A DNA stretch of 64,000 bases from Galeopsis tetrahit (GCA_963675135.1 OY776128.1:72050670-72114669), one strand, 5' to 3'; positions 1 through 11,557 are shown, numbered from the stretch's first letter. Notes: generated by a model not told the origin, from the letters alone. Numbers and translations: made by a program.

Positions 1-204
1 TACCCTTTTTGGGGAGGAGGTCCATCGAGTGGACAATTTAAATGGGTGGAGTTGCTTCCAGAAGGAAATTTAAATGGATGGAGTTACTTCCAGCAGGAAT
101 CGAACCCAGGTCGTTTGTCTGGAGGCACTGATACAATGAAAGAATTTCGTCTCATCTAAAAGTTCGAACTTGTATAGAGGTTGAAAATTAATTCTTGTAT
201 ATTA
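1..204. repeat. Repeat remnants at window edge
   Basis: A stretch of about 32 bp with the core ATTTAAATGG.TGGAGTT is present twice in tandem (about 37-68 and 69-100). It is followed by GAATCGAACCCAGGTCG, which on the minus strand reads like a pol III B-box (GGTTCGATTCC) of a tRNA-derived SINE. Positions 137-211 resemble fragments at 13455-13520, 39885-39965 and 49618-49700, all centred on a CTCATCTAAAAGT.CGAAC motif. The parent elements run off the window, so no class is assigned. Confidence 0.4.
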
Positions 205-1038
205 ATTTCTTATATCCTTCTTCTTTCCCACTTCTTCTCACTCATTTTTCCTCTAACCCTTTTTCTTCCTCCAACCTCTCAATCCGCCGTCGTCGCCGCC
301 CACCTTCAAGCGCCCAGCGCCCGCCCTTCCCTGCCATCGTTGGCCCCCCATCTCACGGCCGCCCCCTCCTTCCCTTCCTTCTTTCTTCATTTTTTTTCTT
401 CTTCCGTCTCCCTCCATTTTGCGGTCGCGGCCTCTCGCCCCCACATCAATAGTCGGTCGCCGTCGCGCAAGGTTTTTGTTTTTTTTTTCTTTTAATTTCT
501 GCAACAAACGTGGCAGCATAGCCGCCACCTCCTTCCTCACTCCCACAGCCGCCGACGATCGTTCCTCTTTTTTTTTCTTCCATTTTATCTCCCCCAACTA
601 CTGTTTCTTCCTTCTTTTTTTTCTTTGTTTTTTTTTTAAATTTTCGACACCTCTTGATCGAAAATATACACTGTCGTCAACAAATATTTATCGACGATAT
701 TGTATATTTTCGACCAAGAATTGTTGAAAATTTTGAATTTTTTAAAAATTTTCTTTCGATCAAGGGTTGTCGACAATAGTATTTTTCATCGACAAATCAG
801 TGTCGATAAACAAGTGTTGAAAAATGTATTTTTTTTTTTAAATTTCTGGGGCGGCGACGACTCCTTTAATTAGGGTTAGGTCAATTAAGGTTAGGGTTTT
901 AATTTTAGAGGGGGTGTATCTATCCATGAATATTTTAGTAGAATGGTAAATTATGGTTTTTAGTTTTTACATGTATATTTAATTAATAAATGTAGAGGGG
1001 AGTATATTTAACAGGTGTGGAGGGGTTTATACCTGGCC
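205..1038 (+). mobile_element. Inverted-repeat element family A, copy 1 (partial)
   Basis: A C/T-rich, GC-rich block (205-560) is followed by an AT-rich core with repeated TCGACAA-like motifs (640-830), then AGGGTTAGGGTTTTAATTTT. The tail GGAGTATATTTAACAGGTGTGGAGGGG ends in CTGGCC near 1038. The same order occurs at 19474-23823 and, in inverted-arm form, at 26481-27890, where an 8-bp target duplication is visible. The left terminal repeat is missing here, so this copy is probably truncated. Short open frames in the C/T-rich block are low-complexity and I do not call them genes. Confidence 0.5.
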
Positions 1039-1170
1039 CCATTAAATTTTAAGGACAAATAAGGCCTGGCAGTTGTTGGGCCGCATCATCGGCCCAATTA
1101 TAATTGGATCCACTCCATAATTAATTATCTCCTTATTACACATCCTTCTTCATTCCGTGGTGAATACTGG

Positions 1171-1291
1171 TTTTTTTTTTTTTTTTTTATTACAAGTTAA
1201 ATACCCATCCCATTTCCCCTCCCCAACTCGAACCCAAGGCCTAAGGTCTAGGTAGTAGTGCTCTAACCACTTGAGCTATCCCACTTTGTCT
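1171..1291 (-). mobile_element. tRNA-derived SINE with target duplication
   Basis: On the minus strand the sequence begins with a tRNA-like head carrying an A-box (TAGCTCAAGTGG) and a B-box (GGGTTCGAG). It then has a short body and ends in a long A tail, seen as the T-run at 1171-1188. The flanks are near-identical 15-bp direct repeats at 1156-1170 and 1292-1306 (CGTGGTGAATRCTGG, one mismatch), as expected for LINE-mobilised insertion. A relative with the same layout lies at 29948-30061. Confidence 0.8.
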
Positions 1292-1404
1292 CGTGGTGAA
1301 TGCTGGTGATATATTTTTTTTTTCATAAAAAAACTCAAACGAGTCTATATTTTTAAGTGAATTGGTGTGTCAAAGATGTTAATTGAAAAACACTCCATAA
1401 AATA

Positions 1405-2494
1405 GCCCAGGTCTAATATACACCCGAGTGTACGGCGTGCACTCGGGTGTTTTTTTTTTTTTTTCGTTTATTTTGCTATAATTTTTCTTTTAATTTTTCC
1501 TTTATTTTCGCCAGTTTTTTAAGTATACAGTTCTTTTCTTCTTTTTAGTTTTTTTTTTTAATTAAAATTTGTTTTTATTATTATTTTTTTGTTAGTTAAA
1601 AAATGGATAGAGATTTAATTGGAACTATAACATTAAAAATTTTTACACCCCCATTTACCCTACTAATATATATACTTAATAAAATATTGAGTTTCTTTTA
1701 TATGTATATTATAATCAAATGAAAAAAAAATGTGTGGAGAGAATATGATTTGAACCATTTAACTCGTACTTAAAAATATACACATCCTTCATTTATGTTT
1801 ATACTTTTAACTAAAAAATTTTATTCAGTAAAAAATGCAACACAATATTACTAAAAAGTGTAAGTCAATATTAATGAAAAGTGCAATACAAAATTATAAA
1901 AAGTGCAACACAATATTATAAAAAGTGTAAGTCCATATAACTGAAAATTGCAACACAATATTTATTAAAAAGTGTAAGTCACTATAAATTAAAATATTAT
2001 TGTAAAGTGTAGGACACTGCAATAGAAATGTGCAACACCATTTACTAAAAAGTGTAAGTCACACAACTGAAAAATGTAATACAATATTACTAAAAAGTGT
2101 AAGTCACTACAAATAAAAATATTATTGTAAAGTGTAGGACACTACAATAGAAAAGTGCAACACCGTTTATCAAAAAATGTAAGTTAGTGAAAAGTGTAAG
2201 TCACATAACTTAAAAGTGCAACACCAAAATTAAAATTAAAAATAAGTTCGAAAAATGTAAGTTAGTGAAAAGTGTAAGTCACATACCTGAAAAGTGCAAC
2301 ACCAAAATTAAAATTAAAAATAAATTCGAAAAATGTTGAGGATAGAACTCGAACCCGCAACATTGTGAAAAAATTGTATGGAACTACTATTAGGCTATAG
2401 CATAATTTTAATAATAACTTCACCTTTCTCAATACATATCCTATGTTTTGGACTCGAGTGCACCATTGCACTCGAGTCCACACAAGACCTACCC
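1405..2494. mobile_element. Inverted-repeat element family B, copy 1
   Basis: The ends are imperfect inverted repeats: GCCCAGGTCTAATATACACC on the left, and a right end that reads in reverse GGGTAGGTCTTGTGTGGACT. Each also contains a small palindrome around CACTCGAGTG or CACTCGGGTG. The interior (about 1830-2330) is an irregular array of AAAAGTGTAAGTCA and AAAAGTGCAACAC units. A tRNA-like B-box (minus strand GCGGGTTCGAGTTC) lies near 2340-2360. The family recurs at 7587-8038. No coding sequence was seen. Confidence 0.6.
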
Positions 2495-2706
2495 ATAAAT
2501 AGGTGGATTTTGTATGCACTCAAGTGTATTTATGTAACCGAGTCAATTTTAAACTGATGAAGGTGATCGAATGTAGAAATAAAAGGCAGCAGCGGAAGTG
2601 GAAGGACATAGTTGATTTACAAGATTTATCCGTAATTTACCATCTTCCTTCATTAATTCCTTCTTTAAGACTATTCAGAATTGCATTTACATGAACTTGT
2701 TTAATA

Positions 2707-2988
2707 CTTCCTCCGTCCCGGGATAAGTTTTCCCTTTCTTTTGAGTGTTTTGATTAAGAAATATGATAAAATAATAGATGTAGTACAAGTGATGTGATGG
2801 CCGTTAGAGAGAAAATAATAGATGGGTATGAGATGAAATATGATAAAATACTCCATAATTGATAAAGTAAAAGTGATGTGATTGATAGAGAGAAAATAAC
2901 ATGCAAAAAATAGAAAGAAATGAAATGAGAAACTTTATTGTGGGACTCCATAAAAGAAAAGTGAGAAACTTATAGTGAGATAGATGAG
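2707..2988. mobile_element. Stowaway-like MITE
   Basis: The left end CTTCCTCCGTCCCGGGATAA and the diverged right end CTTATAGTGAGATAGATGAG are flanked by TA dinucleotides. This fits the Tc1/mariner-type MITEs of plants with CTCCCTCCGTCCC termini. The interior is AT-rich and non-coding. Confidence 0.65.
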
Positions 2989-3325
2989 TACTATATAAGA
3001 GCAAATTAAGAAGATAATCAAATTCTTAATATTTGTGCAAAACCTTAAAACGTAAATTATATAGAATGTGGAGTATTATCTTTATAATTAATTTTTAGTT
3101 TTCTTATTAATACAAATGGCCTTTTTATTTGTTTTTTCTCCAATACAAACATTTTTTTTTTCAAAACGTAATACTGATTTGAATTGAACGAGTTGCAAGT
3201 ACATCATCCAATTAAAAAAAATATATAGGAATGTTGGTCTCATACAATAAAAAAAATACTACTCAATCATCTGTCTCTTACATAAATTTATATTTACTTT
3301 TGGTATAGAGATTAAGGAATATTGT

Positions 3326-3720
3326 ATTAATTTAAGAGATTAAAGTTTTTTAGTACTTTTTAAGTTAGATTAATTTTGAATTTGGTTCGGATGGAATACA
3401 CATTTTAATTTTGGTCTTATAAGTTATTTAAATTTTGAATTCAGTCCAAGTACCCATCATTGCAAGTAAATGAACCGGTCAAATCTTTAGCTCATGTGCA
3501 ATTCAAATCAACCGTGAATAAACGTAAATTTGCTCATGTGCGGAAAATGCACGAGCTAAGGATTTGATCGATTTATTTACCTGCAATGGTAGGTAATTGG
3601 ATTGAATTCAAAATTTTGACCAACTTATGGGACCAAAATTAAAATGTGTATTTTATCGGGATCAAATTCAAAATTAGTCCAACTTAAAGGACTAAAAAAA
3701 ACTTTAATCCTTAAATTAAT
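3326..3720. mobile_element. Non-autonomous element with long inverted repeats
   Basis: The first and last ~90 bp are inverted copies (left ATTAATTTAAGAGATTAAAG, right CTTTAATCCTTAAATTAAT). The similarity extends inward through the TTGAATTTGGT..GATG region, and the centre is again palindromic around GCTCATGTGC. No target duplication was resolved. The shape fits a MULE-type or fold-back MITE. Confidence 0.55.
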
Positions 3721-3917
3721 GTGTAGTGGATAGTTGAGGTAAAAAGATGTAGAAAGAAAATAAGGCATGGAAAGGTAAGAAAGAGAAAAAATAGAAATAG
3801 GAATGAAATAAAAAAGTATGAATAAATAGTAAATTTTGTGTTGAGACGAAAAAAAGAAAGAAAATTGTAAAATAAGGTTTTTATCAATTAAAAGGTTTAA
3901 TTGTAAAAAAAAATATA

Positions 3918-4651
3918 GGGGTGTATTGAGATTCTATTGGATTTTTTTGGACTTTAAAAAATACGTGGATTTATAAAATACATAGAGTTCATGCAGAGTT
4001 TGACTGACTTTTTTTTATTGATTTATATGGATTTTGATAGACTTGAATGGATTGTGAAATATATTTTTTTTATTGATTTACATACATTTTCATAAATTAT
4101 GGCACTGAAACTATTGACATGAAGAGTTTTTTTTTAAAAAAATTAATATTATTTATATATATATATATATATATTCACGGGATATTATTTTACCAATAAT
4201 ATATATATTATTAATTTTTATATATATAAAGTTTATATATTAATTCAAGAGATATTCGCGGGTATGACCCAACTCATTCTCAATACGGGGCGGATCCGAT
4301 CTGATCCAAAACTCGTGGGGTGGGGCAGGTACCCGTGAGTCGAGTCAATATTGTTATTCTTACTTCTAATTTTTTGTCTTCAGAGTTTTTTGAGAAAATC
4401 CGTTGAAATCTCTTGTTTTTAGAAGAGGTTTTGGATAGTGTAATTTATTTATATTTTTGGAGGAGAATCCAACAAAATCCATAGAGTATTAAAATCTATA
4501 GACTTTTGAATACCCAAAGATTTGTTAAGACTTTTTAAAATCAGTATTGAATACTTCCAGATTTTTAAAGACTTTTGAAAATGCGAATTGAATACCCCCA
4601 AACTTTGAAAGTCCAAAAAAATCCTACAGAATCCACAACTAATACACCCCC
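3918..4651. mobile_element. Inverted-repeat element (GGGGTGTATT ends)
   Basis: The left end GGGGTGTATTGAGATTCTAT and the right end read in reverse GGGGGTGTATTAGTTGTGGA share a terminal repeat that continues into GGATTTTTTTGGACTTT. The pattern resembles PIF/Harbinger or hAT MITEs. The class is not settled because no clean target duplication is visible. A GGGGCGG-rich insert at about 4250-4345 resembles the hAT-like elements at 30726 and 45419, so this copy may itself be interrupted. Confidence 0.55.
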
Positions 4652-4659
4652 TTAGTGTA

Positions 4660-5180
4660 TTTATCAATTATAATATATATATATATATATATATATTGCA
4701 ATTTTGATACACCGTCTCTTTATGTTTTACAATTTGATGCATCGATCGGTTAATTTTAATTATCGTCGAAAACAGTGAACTCGCCATGATGTCGACACAA
4801 AGACTATCAACTAATAATTTTTTTACATAAATTGCACATTGAATCCGGCCATCAATATTTTTTTTTGATTTCTAGCGAAGTTCTCCATCTTTACTCATTG
4901 ATATTATGGGTATTGATTTTGTGTTTTCCATCTCAAAGCTCCTCTACTGCTTTAATTGTTTTTTCTTTTGTTATGTTGTCTTATTTTTCCTTAATCACAT
5001 AAAATTATTTTTCGGTATGTTATATAGTTTTTTTTCTAATCGCACATAACATTGGGAATTCGCAATTTTAAGGTGTTACGTAGAATTAAAATTGATCGGA
5101 AAATATATTGGTACATCGAATTGTAAAACATAAAAAATAGTGTATTAAATTGCAATAAAAAATATATTATAATTGATAAA
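4660..5180. mobile_element. Element with ~80-bp inverted repeats
   Basis: The left arm has TTTATCAATTATAATATAT, then a (TA)n run at 4672-4697, then TTGCAATTTTGATACACC and TTTATGTTTTACAATT. The right arm carries these motifs in reverse order and complement (AATTGTAAAACATAAAAAAT ... AATTGATAAA). No coding potential and no resolved target duplication. It directly abuts the hAT MITE at 5194. Confidence 0.55.
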
Positions 5181-5193
5181 TATTGAATTTGTG

Positions 5194-5488
5194 TAGTGTT
5201 GTTATTCGAACCGAGCCTTAACGAGACTCAGCTCGGCTCGGCTCGACTCGTTTAGCTTAATGAGACGAGCTCGAGCTCGTTAAATACTCAATTTACTAAC
5301 GAGCCGGCTCGAGCTCGACTTGTTAGGCTCGATAATTAATTTTTTGTAAAAATTTCCATTAGGCTCGTTAGACTCGTTAATGAGTCGAGCTCAATTTTTA
5401 ACTCGGTAATGTTATCGAGTCGAGCTCGGCTCGAGAAGAGCTCGAGTCGAGCTCGAACCTCAAATACTCGACTCGAATAACAGCTCTA
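5194..5488. mobile_element. hAT-type MITE, 8-bp duplication AATTTGTG
   Basis: The ends are inverted repeats: TAGTGTTGTTATTCGAA on the left, and TAGAGCTGTTATTCGAG when the right end is read in reverse. The identical 8-bp AATTTGTG sits at 5186-5193 and 5489-5496. An 8-bp duplication and TAG-type ends fit the hAT superfamily. The interior is rich in CTCGAGCTCG palindromes and has no coding sequence. Confidence 0.85.
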
Positions 5489-5496
5489 AATTTGTG

Positions 5497-6943
5497 CAAT
5501 TAATCCTTATTAAAATAACAGTTATGTAAATATTTAAATAATTTTATAGGTAATTGAAAAAAATACAATTTGATTGGTAAGTGAAATGAATTAGCAGTCT
5601 TACATTTCATTTTGGAACCGTACGTGGGCGATTGCGGCTGAGTCGGCAGTTGGTAGGTTCATGGTTTTGAGACACGGCAAAAGAGACGCGATATTTTTAA
5701 AGTGAAAAGACATAAAAATGGGGTCCATCGGAATGGAAAGTGTCTTCAAAGATATAAAATGGGGCCCATTCGAATGGAAAAAAGTATCTTCAAACAGATG
5801 GGCTGTCAAAACCCCCCCTTACTTTATAGCTGTAATTTCTGCCTAATTTAATTGGCTAATTCAACTTCCTTTTCTTGCCTAGTTGCGCGAGATGATTCCA
5901 TTTTAGTATTTGAGAAAGGGTACGCGGGGAAATGCATGATGCTTATATTAAAAAAAAAATGTAAATTAATAACTGTGGTAGTCTTGCGTGAAATTAATAA
6001 ATTCATATATGGAATTGGACTCGTTTAATCTATATAGAAATTCGTACAATTTAGAAATATCTTTATTTTTCTCAATCTTAAGAACAAGGTTTAAAAATAA
6101 CACGAGTTAATCAAATAAGAGAGGGTAGATCTGAGAATTGATTAGTAACAAAGAATAACACGATTTAAATTTAGGACGAACTGCAAATTTAAAGTAAATG
6201 TCGTAAAAATATTATTATTTTTACATACAAGTTATGTCCCACCATTGAAGGTTTGAACTGAAATTCAATTAAAATTTATAAAGAAATATTTTAAAATTCA
6301 TCGGTGAATGAAAAATTAATATACGGAATTGAGATGTCAATACACTTTTTAATTAAAGTATGCATTGAGAAACATGTGTATTAATTTAATTACTATGCTA
6401 CTTTGATTATATAATAAGTTAGCTATGCCTTATTAGTATGAGTTGGTTAGAGACTTAGAGTAGATCAAACTAAAGTGAGATCAATTTTGTAGACCACAAA
6501 CGCACGCGCCCCCATCGGGCCTAGCCAATCTATTATGTTCCTGAGCCCGGCTTCGGGTCCCACGAGCCCCGAAACTTGGCAATTGGACATTAGAATAGAC
6601 TTTATATAGGTGTTCTTAATTGAGTTTAATAGTCGCCTATCTTTTTGGAGCACCTAAAAGCCCACACAAGGATTGAGTTAGCACAACAAATGGATCAATC
6701 CAACTTTGAATTTGAAATGCTACGAACTTGAACATATGAGATGTCCAAAACGTTTCATGTCATATTTAATCGTCATATGTTATAACTTATAAAGTGGCTA
6801 TTAACTTGGTCTTATCAAATTCAAGGACAACATTTTAAAATGGAAATGAATTTTCATGATAGGCATTAACTGCCATAAATGGCCTAATTTAATTTGGCAA
6901 GGATGCTCTCACTTGTGGAGCATATCTTTTTATTTTTATTTTT
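5497..6943. other. Intergenic, no gene seen
   Basis: About 1.4 kb with no convincing gene. A short direct repeat occurs around 5705-5785 (GGGGTCCAT or GGGCCCAT followed by CGAATGGAAA). The block 6460-6670 is less AT-rich and resembles part of a decayed LTR (CTTTATATAGGTGTTC could be a TATA region). I could not find its ends. Confidence 0.4.
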
Positions 6944-6945
6944 TA

Positions 6946-7271
6946 CTCCCTCCGTTTTTTAATAAGTGTCACTTTGACTTTTTAAATAATTTTAAAATAA
7001 GTGTCATTCTGAATTTTTTTTCTTTGATTTTGACTACTTTACCCTTATTCATTTACCATATATATTGTTCATAAATAAATTCCATAAATATTGTTTATAC
7101 CATAATTAATTTAGTTTGTGAATACTAGCTACATTCTTGACCATATTTTTTATAAAACAAAATTTCTATATTAAAATTAGTTATAATTAATGAAGGGTAA
7201 TATAGACCACAATTTATAATCTTAATTTGTTGAAAAAAGCTAAAGTGACACTTATTAAAAAGTAGAGGAAG
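6946..7271. mobile_element. Stowaway-like MITE
   Basis: The left end CTCCCTCCGTTTTTTAATAA and the right end read in reverse CTTCCTCTACTTTTTAATAA continue as matching inverted repeats through AGTGTCAC. TA dinucleotides flank both ends (6944-6945 and 7272-7273). The interior is AT-rich and non-coding. Confidence 0.8.
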
Positions 7272-7586
7272 TATCAAAGAGCATATCTATTTGTAGGAGA
7301 GCATGCAACACTTGAAATGTTTTGTTAAAATTCACCTGAAATTCTGCAAAGATTTTTTTGCATAAAATCTTACAGTATCCAGTGGGTTCGTCTGCATTTG
7401 CATATAGAAATACAGACACGGCCATGACCTTACGCTAATTTTAGTTCGCTAAAACTTTAGAAATTGTGGTGCTACAAGTATAGTCATTTTATCTTTAAAT
7501 TCGATTTACAGGTAAAAGTCTATTTTATCCACAATTAAAAGTAATCATTTCTACCCTTTTTTTCGATGAAAAGACACAAAAGCCTA

Positions 7587-7937
7587 TTGAGTTAGCCAAA
7601 GTCTCATATAGACTCGAGTTGACCTGGTCAATTTTTATTTTTACTTTTTTGTAATTTTTTTCTGAAAAGTGTAGTGTAACACAATATTACTGAAAAGTGT
7701 AACATATTTTTTAATAAAAAGTGTAAGTCACTATAGTTGAAAATGCAACATAGTTTTTAATGAAAAGTGTAAGTCATTATAACTAAAAAGTGCAACACAA
7801 TATTATTAAAAGGTGCAAGTCAAGATTACTGAAAAGTGTAACACAATTTTTAATGAAAAGTGTAAATCACTATAATTAAAAAGTACAATACAATTTTTAA
7901 TGAAAAATGTAAAACTCACAACTGAAAAATGTAACGC

Positions 7938-7977
<40 letters not shown>

Positions 7978-8038
7978 GACCTGGTCAACTCGAGTTCTTA
8001 ATTCTTATATGAACTCGAGTCTACATAAGACCAACTCA
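7587..8038. mobile_element. Inverted-repeat element family B, copy 2
   Basis: The left end TTGAGTTAGCCAAAGTCTCA runs into TAGACTCGAGTTGACCTGG. The right end, read in reverse, gives TTGAGTTGGTCTTATGTAGA and then a second ACTCGAGTTGACC block. The interior (about 7670-7940) is an irregular array of AAAAGTGTAAGTCA and GTGCAACACAAT units like those at 1830-2330. A poly-A run occupies 7939-7974. No coding sequence and no clear target duplication. Confidence 0.6.
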
Positions 8039-9440
8039 AAGAGTTAAACTCATTCTCACCATTCTAATTCCCAACCAAAATCCAAATGGGACTTCCAATA
8101 TGTATTTTTTCTTCATGGTCAATTTTTAATTTCCTATTAGAAAATGAGCATGGTAGATGACTAAAATAATTTTAGGGAAACGTGGAAGCGAGGCTCGTGT
8201 GGACACAAATTTTTTAAAACTGTATTCGTCCTTCACTCTCAGTGCTAGTGAAAATTAGGACGTCAATATCTCATGATACAACGATTAAATAACAACCGAT
8301 TAAATTAATAACAACAATACTAGCATAAGTATTTTGTTTACATCGACATTCACGTAATATTTACAAGTTACTAATGGATTCATACTTTTATATGCACTTC
8401 CTCATTTAATATTTTCTAATATAGGACAAAAACCACTGTGTTTTTTCTCCTACTTAAATTTCGGTTACAACTATTTTTTAAAAATTATTTCGCATTCATT
8501 CCAACTACAAAATGGGTGAATTGAATGAGATATCGAGTCAAAGCTCACTTCGAATCACATTTTTCAACACTTACTTCTCCGATCATTATCGTTGGGCCAC
8601 CACGCCGCCAGTAATCGGGGTTGTCATTCAGTTGTTGGGAGTTGAAGACGGCTCCGAGACGGAGGACGTGGCGACAGTAGATCCGGTGAGCTAAATGCAT
8701 GGGTTTTGACAAAGTAGAAAGACTTTGAAGCTTAAAACGTGTTTGGGGGATGCAAAAGACAATATTGTGAGAAAATGATAGAAAATATAGTTCTTATTTG
8801 TGTAGGTAATTAAAATAGATTTACCAATCAAATAAAAATTACTTTTAAGTAGTATTAACTCAATTTATTCAGAAGTATTAAGTCGATTATGTTCTTGGCA
8901 TAATTAAAATTGATAATTTGTGGTTGAATTCCCCTGTTGTCTAAAAACTGGTCTTTCCTATCCATGCATTTTTAGAGTAGGTTTAGTATTTCACATTTTA
9001 TTTCACTATATAAAAGATGGACACATGTTAAGGATTCAGGAGAATAAAACACCAGTGAAACAAAGGAATTGAACATCATTTCAGTGCTCATATGGAGAAG
9101 TTCAGCAAGTTCTCCATTGTTGAGTGTATTCATAATTTTGTTGTTAGTAGTTGTCAAGGATTCATCTCTATATGAAACACTCGAGTTCTCACGAACCTTA
9201 GATTTAGTAACTCACAAGATTAAAAATTAACTCAAATAAGAAAAAACACACAAGAGATTTATAGTGGTTCGATCAATTAAATTAATCTACATCCACTTTC
9301 ACCAAACAATTCACTTTTTTGATTGACCTCTAAAGAATGTTTACACACTCATCACTTAAAAATGAAAATCTCTTCACTTCACTCGTGATCTCACTCAAAG
9401 ACAATGAATATTGTAACCTTTACAATGTACAACTACACAT
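8039..9440. other. Intergenic, possible decayed LTR at right
   Basis: No gene is supported. A 60-codon open frame at 8512-8694 has balanced composition but no recognisable domain, so I leave it uncalled. From about 9165 the text (stretches such as TTTATAGTGGTTCGATC) resembles LTR sequence of Ty1/copia-like elements. It may be an older element into which the solo LTR at 9446 inserted. Confidence 0.3.
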
Positions 9441-9445
9441 GAATA

Positions 9446-9943
9446 TGTTGGGAAATTAATTTCCCCAAGGGCAGACGAAAAATAAACAAGAAATAAAATG
9501 AAGAAATAACACAATCACCAACACAAGAATTTAACGTGGAAACTCCAAAACCGGAGAAAAACCACAACCCACCAAAGAGATCACTATATGATAAATTTTT
9601 ACAATCACACATAATTCCTCTCTTTTGACACTCAACCCTCCTACACTCTTTCAAGTCTACAATGACTCTCGCCTTTCTCTCACGAGACTCTATTACAAGA
9701 GAATATAAGAAAGGACTTTAAACTAGAATCAAATACAAGACTAAAGTGCATTGATTGGTGCACTTGTAACAAAGACCTAAGGACTCCTTATATAGAGTTA
9801 TCAAACTTGTCCTACACTCCAAGCCCATTAGAGCCAAACTTGCTCCACACTCCAGGCCCGTTAGGATCAAACTTGCCCTACACTCCAAGCCCGTTAGAAT
9901 CAATTCATGCTTCTTTTATTTTAGCACAAGCCCAAGCCCAACA
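9446..9943 (-). mobile_element. Solo LTR, duplication GAATA
   Basis: The sequence starts TGTTGGG and ends CCCAACA, the usual TG...CA form of an LTR. A perfect 5-bp duplication GAATA lies at 9441-9445 and 9944-9948. A TATA-like motif on the minus strand (CTATATAAGG, near 9785-9795) suggests minus-strand transcription. No internal retrotransposon sequence is attached, so this is a solo LTR left by recombination. The TGTTGGG ends resemble Ty1/copia LTRs, but the superfamily is an inference. Confidence 0.8.
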
Positions 9944-9948
9944 GAATA

Positions 9949-10347
9949 TACACTCTCCATGTTGATTGTTGTTGTTATTGGTACAGTTAGTTAGTTGACA
10001 CCGCTAGCTAGCTACTCGTTGCAACAAACCATGTACAATTTGGTCCAATTGTTCGGGAGTTATACCCAATAGAAGTCAAACTCATCTGATATGAACTCCT
10101 CTGAACCAGCATAAGAGAACTTCGCTGACTCTAATGCGATTCCAACTTAGTTGACTGAAATACTTCAACTTATCTAATTTGACCTAATCCATCACTCAGC
10201 TGATACCTTAACTAACACTAGATTTTGAGATAATACCTCATGGTATTAATAACGATCTTTTACATTAACTTATTATCTGAATTTAATGAAGTAATTACAT
10301 AAATTGTTTACTCCAACCCAGCCTTAGAGGAAGCAGATTTTAATTTT
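9949..10347. other. Intergenic, no gene seen
   Basis: About 400 bp. It may be the continuation of the decayed repeat left of the solo LTR. It includes a CTAGCTAGCTA run. Nothing else is recognised. Confidence 0.3.
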
Positions 10348-10349
10348 TA

Positions 10350-10569
10350 CTTCCTCCGTCCGTCTATAAATTTTTTCGTTACTTTTTGTCACATGGATTA
10401 AAAAAAGTGATTAAATAATAGATATAATATAAGTGACGTGATTGAGAAAGAGAGAGATAGAGGGAAACTTTAAATATAAAGTGAAGCGTAAAAAATAAAA
10501 AATAAAAATATATTTATAAAAAAAGTATGGAAAATTTACAGACAGACGGACAAAATGGGATAGTAGGAG
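10350..10569. mobile_element. Stowaway-like MITE upstream of the ERF gene
   Basis: The left end CTTCCTCCGTCCGTCTATAA and the right side (TTACAGACAGACGGAC, then AGTAGGAG) form inverted repeats flanked by TA (10348-10349 and 10570-10571). It lies about 460 bp upstream of the ERF start codon, so it may be part of that gene's upstream region. Confidence 0.75.
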
Positions 10570-10939
10570 TATATTTTAATAGATAGGGTTGACACTGAGG
10601 TAAGTGAGGTTGGATTAGACATCACATCTCACATTCCATTCCATTCCATTCTATTAATGGATCGAATTAATTTACCCCCCACGTTAAAAAATCTATCAAA
10701 GCTGCAACCACTAACTTATTAAAACCGAGTATTAAATAATGATCGAAATTTCTCCATCAAGATTATTCAAGAACCCCCCACTCTCACTATTTCGGACGTA
10801 AACAGATTCGTGAATTTCAGAAATAACTTCCAACCCAGAATCCAATATAACTTCAATTCCTCTGGCATACACCCCATATCCTCACATACACCCTTCTGTT
10901 CTGCACTTAATCATCTTCTCAACTCTCCATAATCCATCA

Positions 10940-10947
10940 TATAAATA
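10940..10947 (+). promoter_or_regulatory. Probable TATA box of the ERF gene
   Basis: TATAAATA sits 80 bp before the ATG at 11027. It is preceded by C/T-rich leader-like sequence (10860-10935), a usual setting for a plant core promoter. The transcription start would fall near 10970-10980, giving a short leader. This rests on motif and position only. Confidence 0.5.
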
Positions 10948-11026
10948 TGGAACCACTAATTTTGCACACTTCATCCCGATTTCATGCACATGCAATTCAA
11001 ATTATAAACAATTTTTCTCAATCACA

Positions 11027-11557
11027 ATGTCGAATGGAAGCAGCCTCTCACCCCCGTCCGACGGCCCGTCTCCGGTTTACCGCGGCGTAAGGCGGAGGAA
11101 GAGCAGCGGAAAATGGGTTTCCGAGATCCGGGAGCCGCGGACGCCGAACCGGATTTGGCTCGGCACATTCCCGACGCCGGAGATGGCGGCGGTGGCCTAC
11201 GATGTGGCGGCCCTTGCTCTCAAGGGGAAAGAAGCCGAGCTTAATTTCCCCAGCTCGGCTTCTTCCTTGCCCGTCCCTGCTTCCACGTCGCCCCGCGATA
11301 TCCAGGCCGCGGCAGCTGGAGCTGCCGCGGCCGCTGGGGCGGCTGTGGATGCTTTTGGAGGACGGGCATCCACGTCACGGTCTGAAATTCGGACCGAGAC
11401 TCATCATCATCATGAGTTTGTTGATGAGGATTTGATATTTGATATGCCTAATGTTCTTGTGAACATGGCTCAAGGAATGATGATTAGCCCGCCAAGATTC
11501 GAACCGGTTGACGATGAATCTTCGAGGTACGATGATGAGAGTCTATGGAACTACTGA
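11027..11557 (+). CDS. AP2/ERF transcription factor, DREB (group III/A-4) type
   Basis: This is a nuclear DNA-binding regulator of the AP2/ERF family. The 176-residue, intronless frame has one AP2 domain at about residues 17-75, with YRGVR at 18-22, WVSEIREP at 30-37, WLGTF at 44-48 and YDVAALALKG at 58-67. V31 and E36 correspond to Val14 and Glu19, which mark the DREB branch that binds DRE/CRT (GCCGAC-type) sites. Downstream are an alanine-rich stretch (94-106), a His4 run (126-129), an acidic region, and the C-terminus ending LWNY, like the LWSY-type tail of group III members. It lacks the CBF signatures flanking AP2, so a DREB1/CBF is unlikely. A nearby relative such as the ERF023-027 group is the best guess. 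The first ATG is used, in AATGTCGAATGG context, downstream of a TATA box. The coding region is clearly GC-richer than its surroundings. The exact target genes are unknown. Confidence 0.93.
   Translation: MSNGSSLSPPSDGPSPVYRGVRRRKSSGKWVSEIREPRTPNRIWLGTFPTPEMAAVAYDVAALALKGKEAELNFPSSASSLPVPASTSPRDIQAAAAGAAAAAGAAVDAFGGRASTSRSEIRTETHHHHEFVDEDLIFDMPNVLVNMAQGMMISPPRFEPVDDESSRYDDESLWNY

Noticed and set aside
181..727. Overlapping frames in the C/T-rich block near the window start
   Set aside because: Low-complexity Ser/Pro/Phe or Arg/Lys products on both strands. The block is part of a repeat family.
5600..5809. 69-codon minus-strand frame
   Set aside because: It reads through a short direct repeat and has no family resemblance.
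8512..8694. 60-codon frame with balanced composition
   Set aside because: No homology recognised, no neighbouring gene structure. It could be an exon remnant but cannot be supported.
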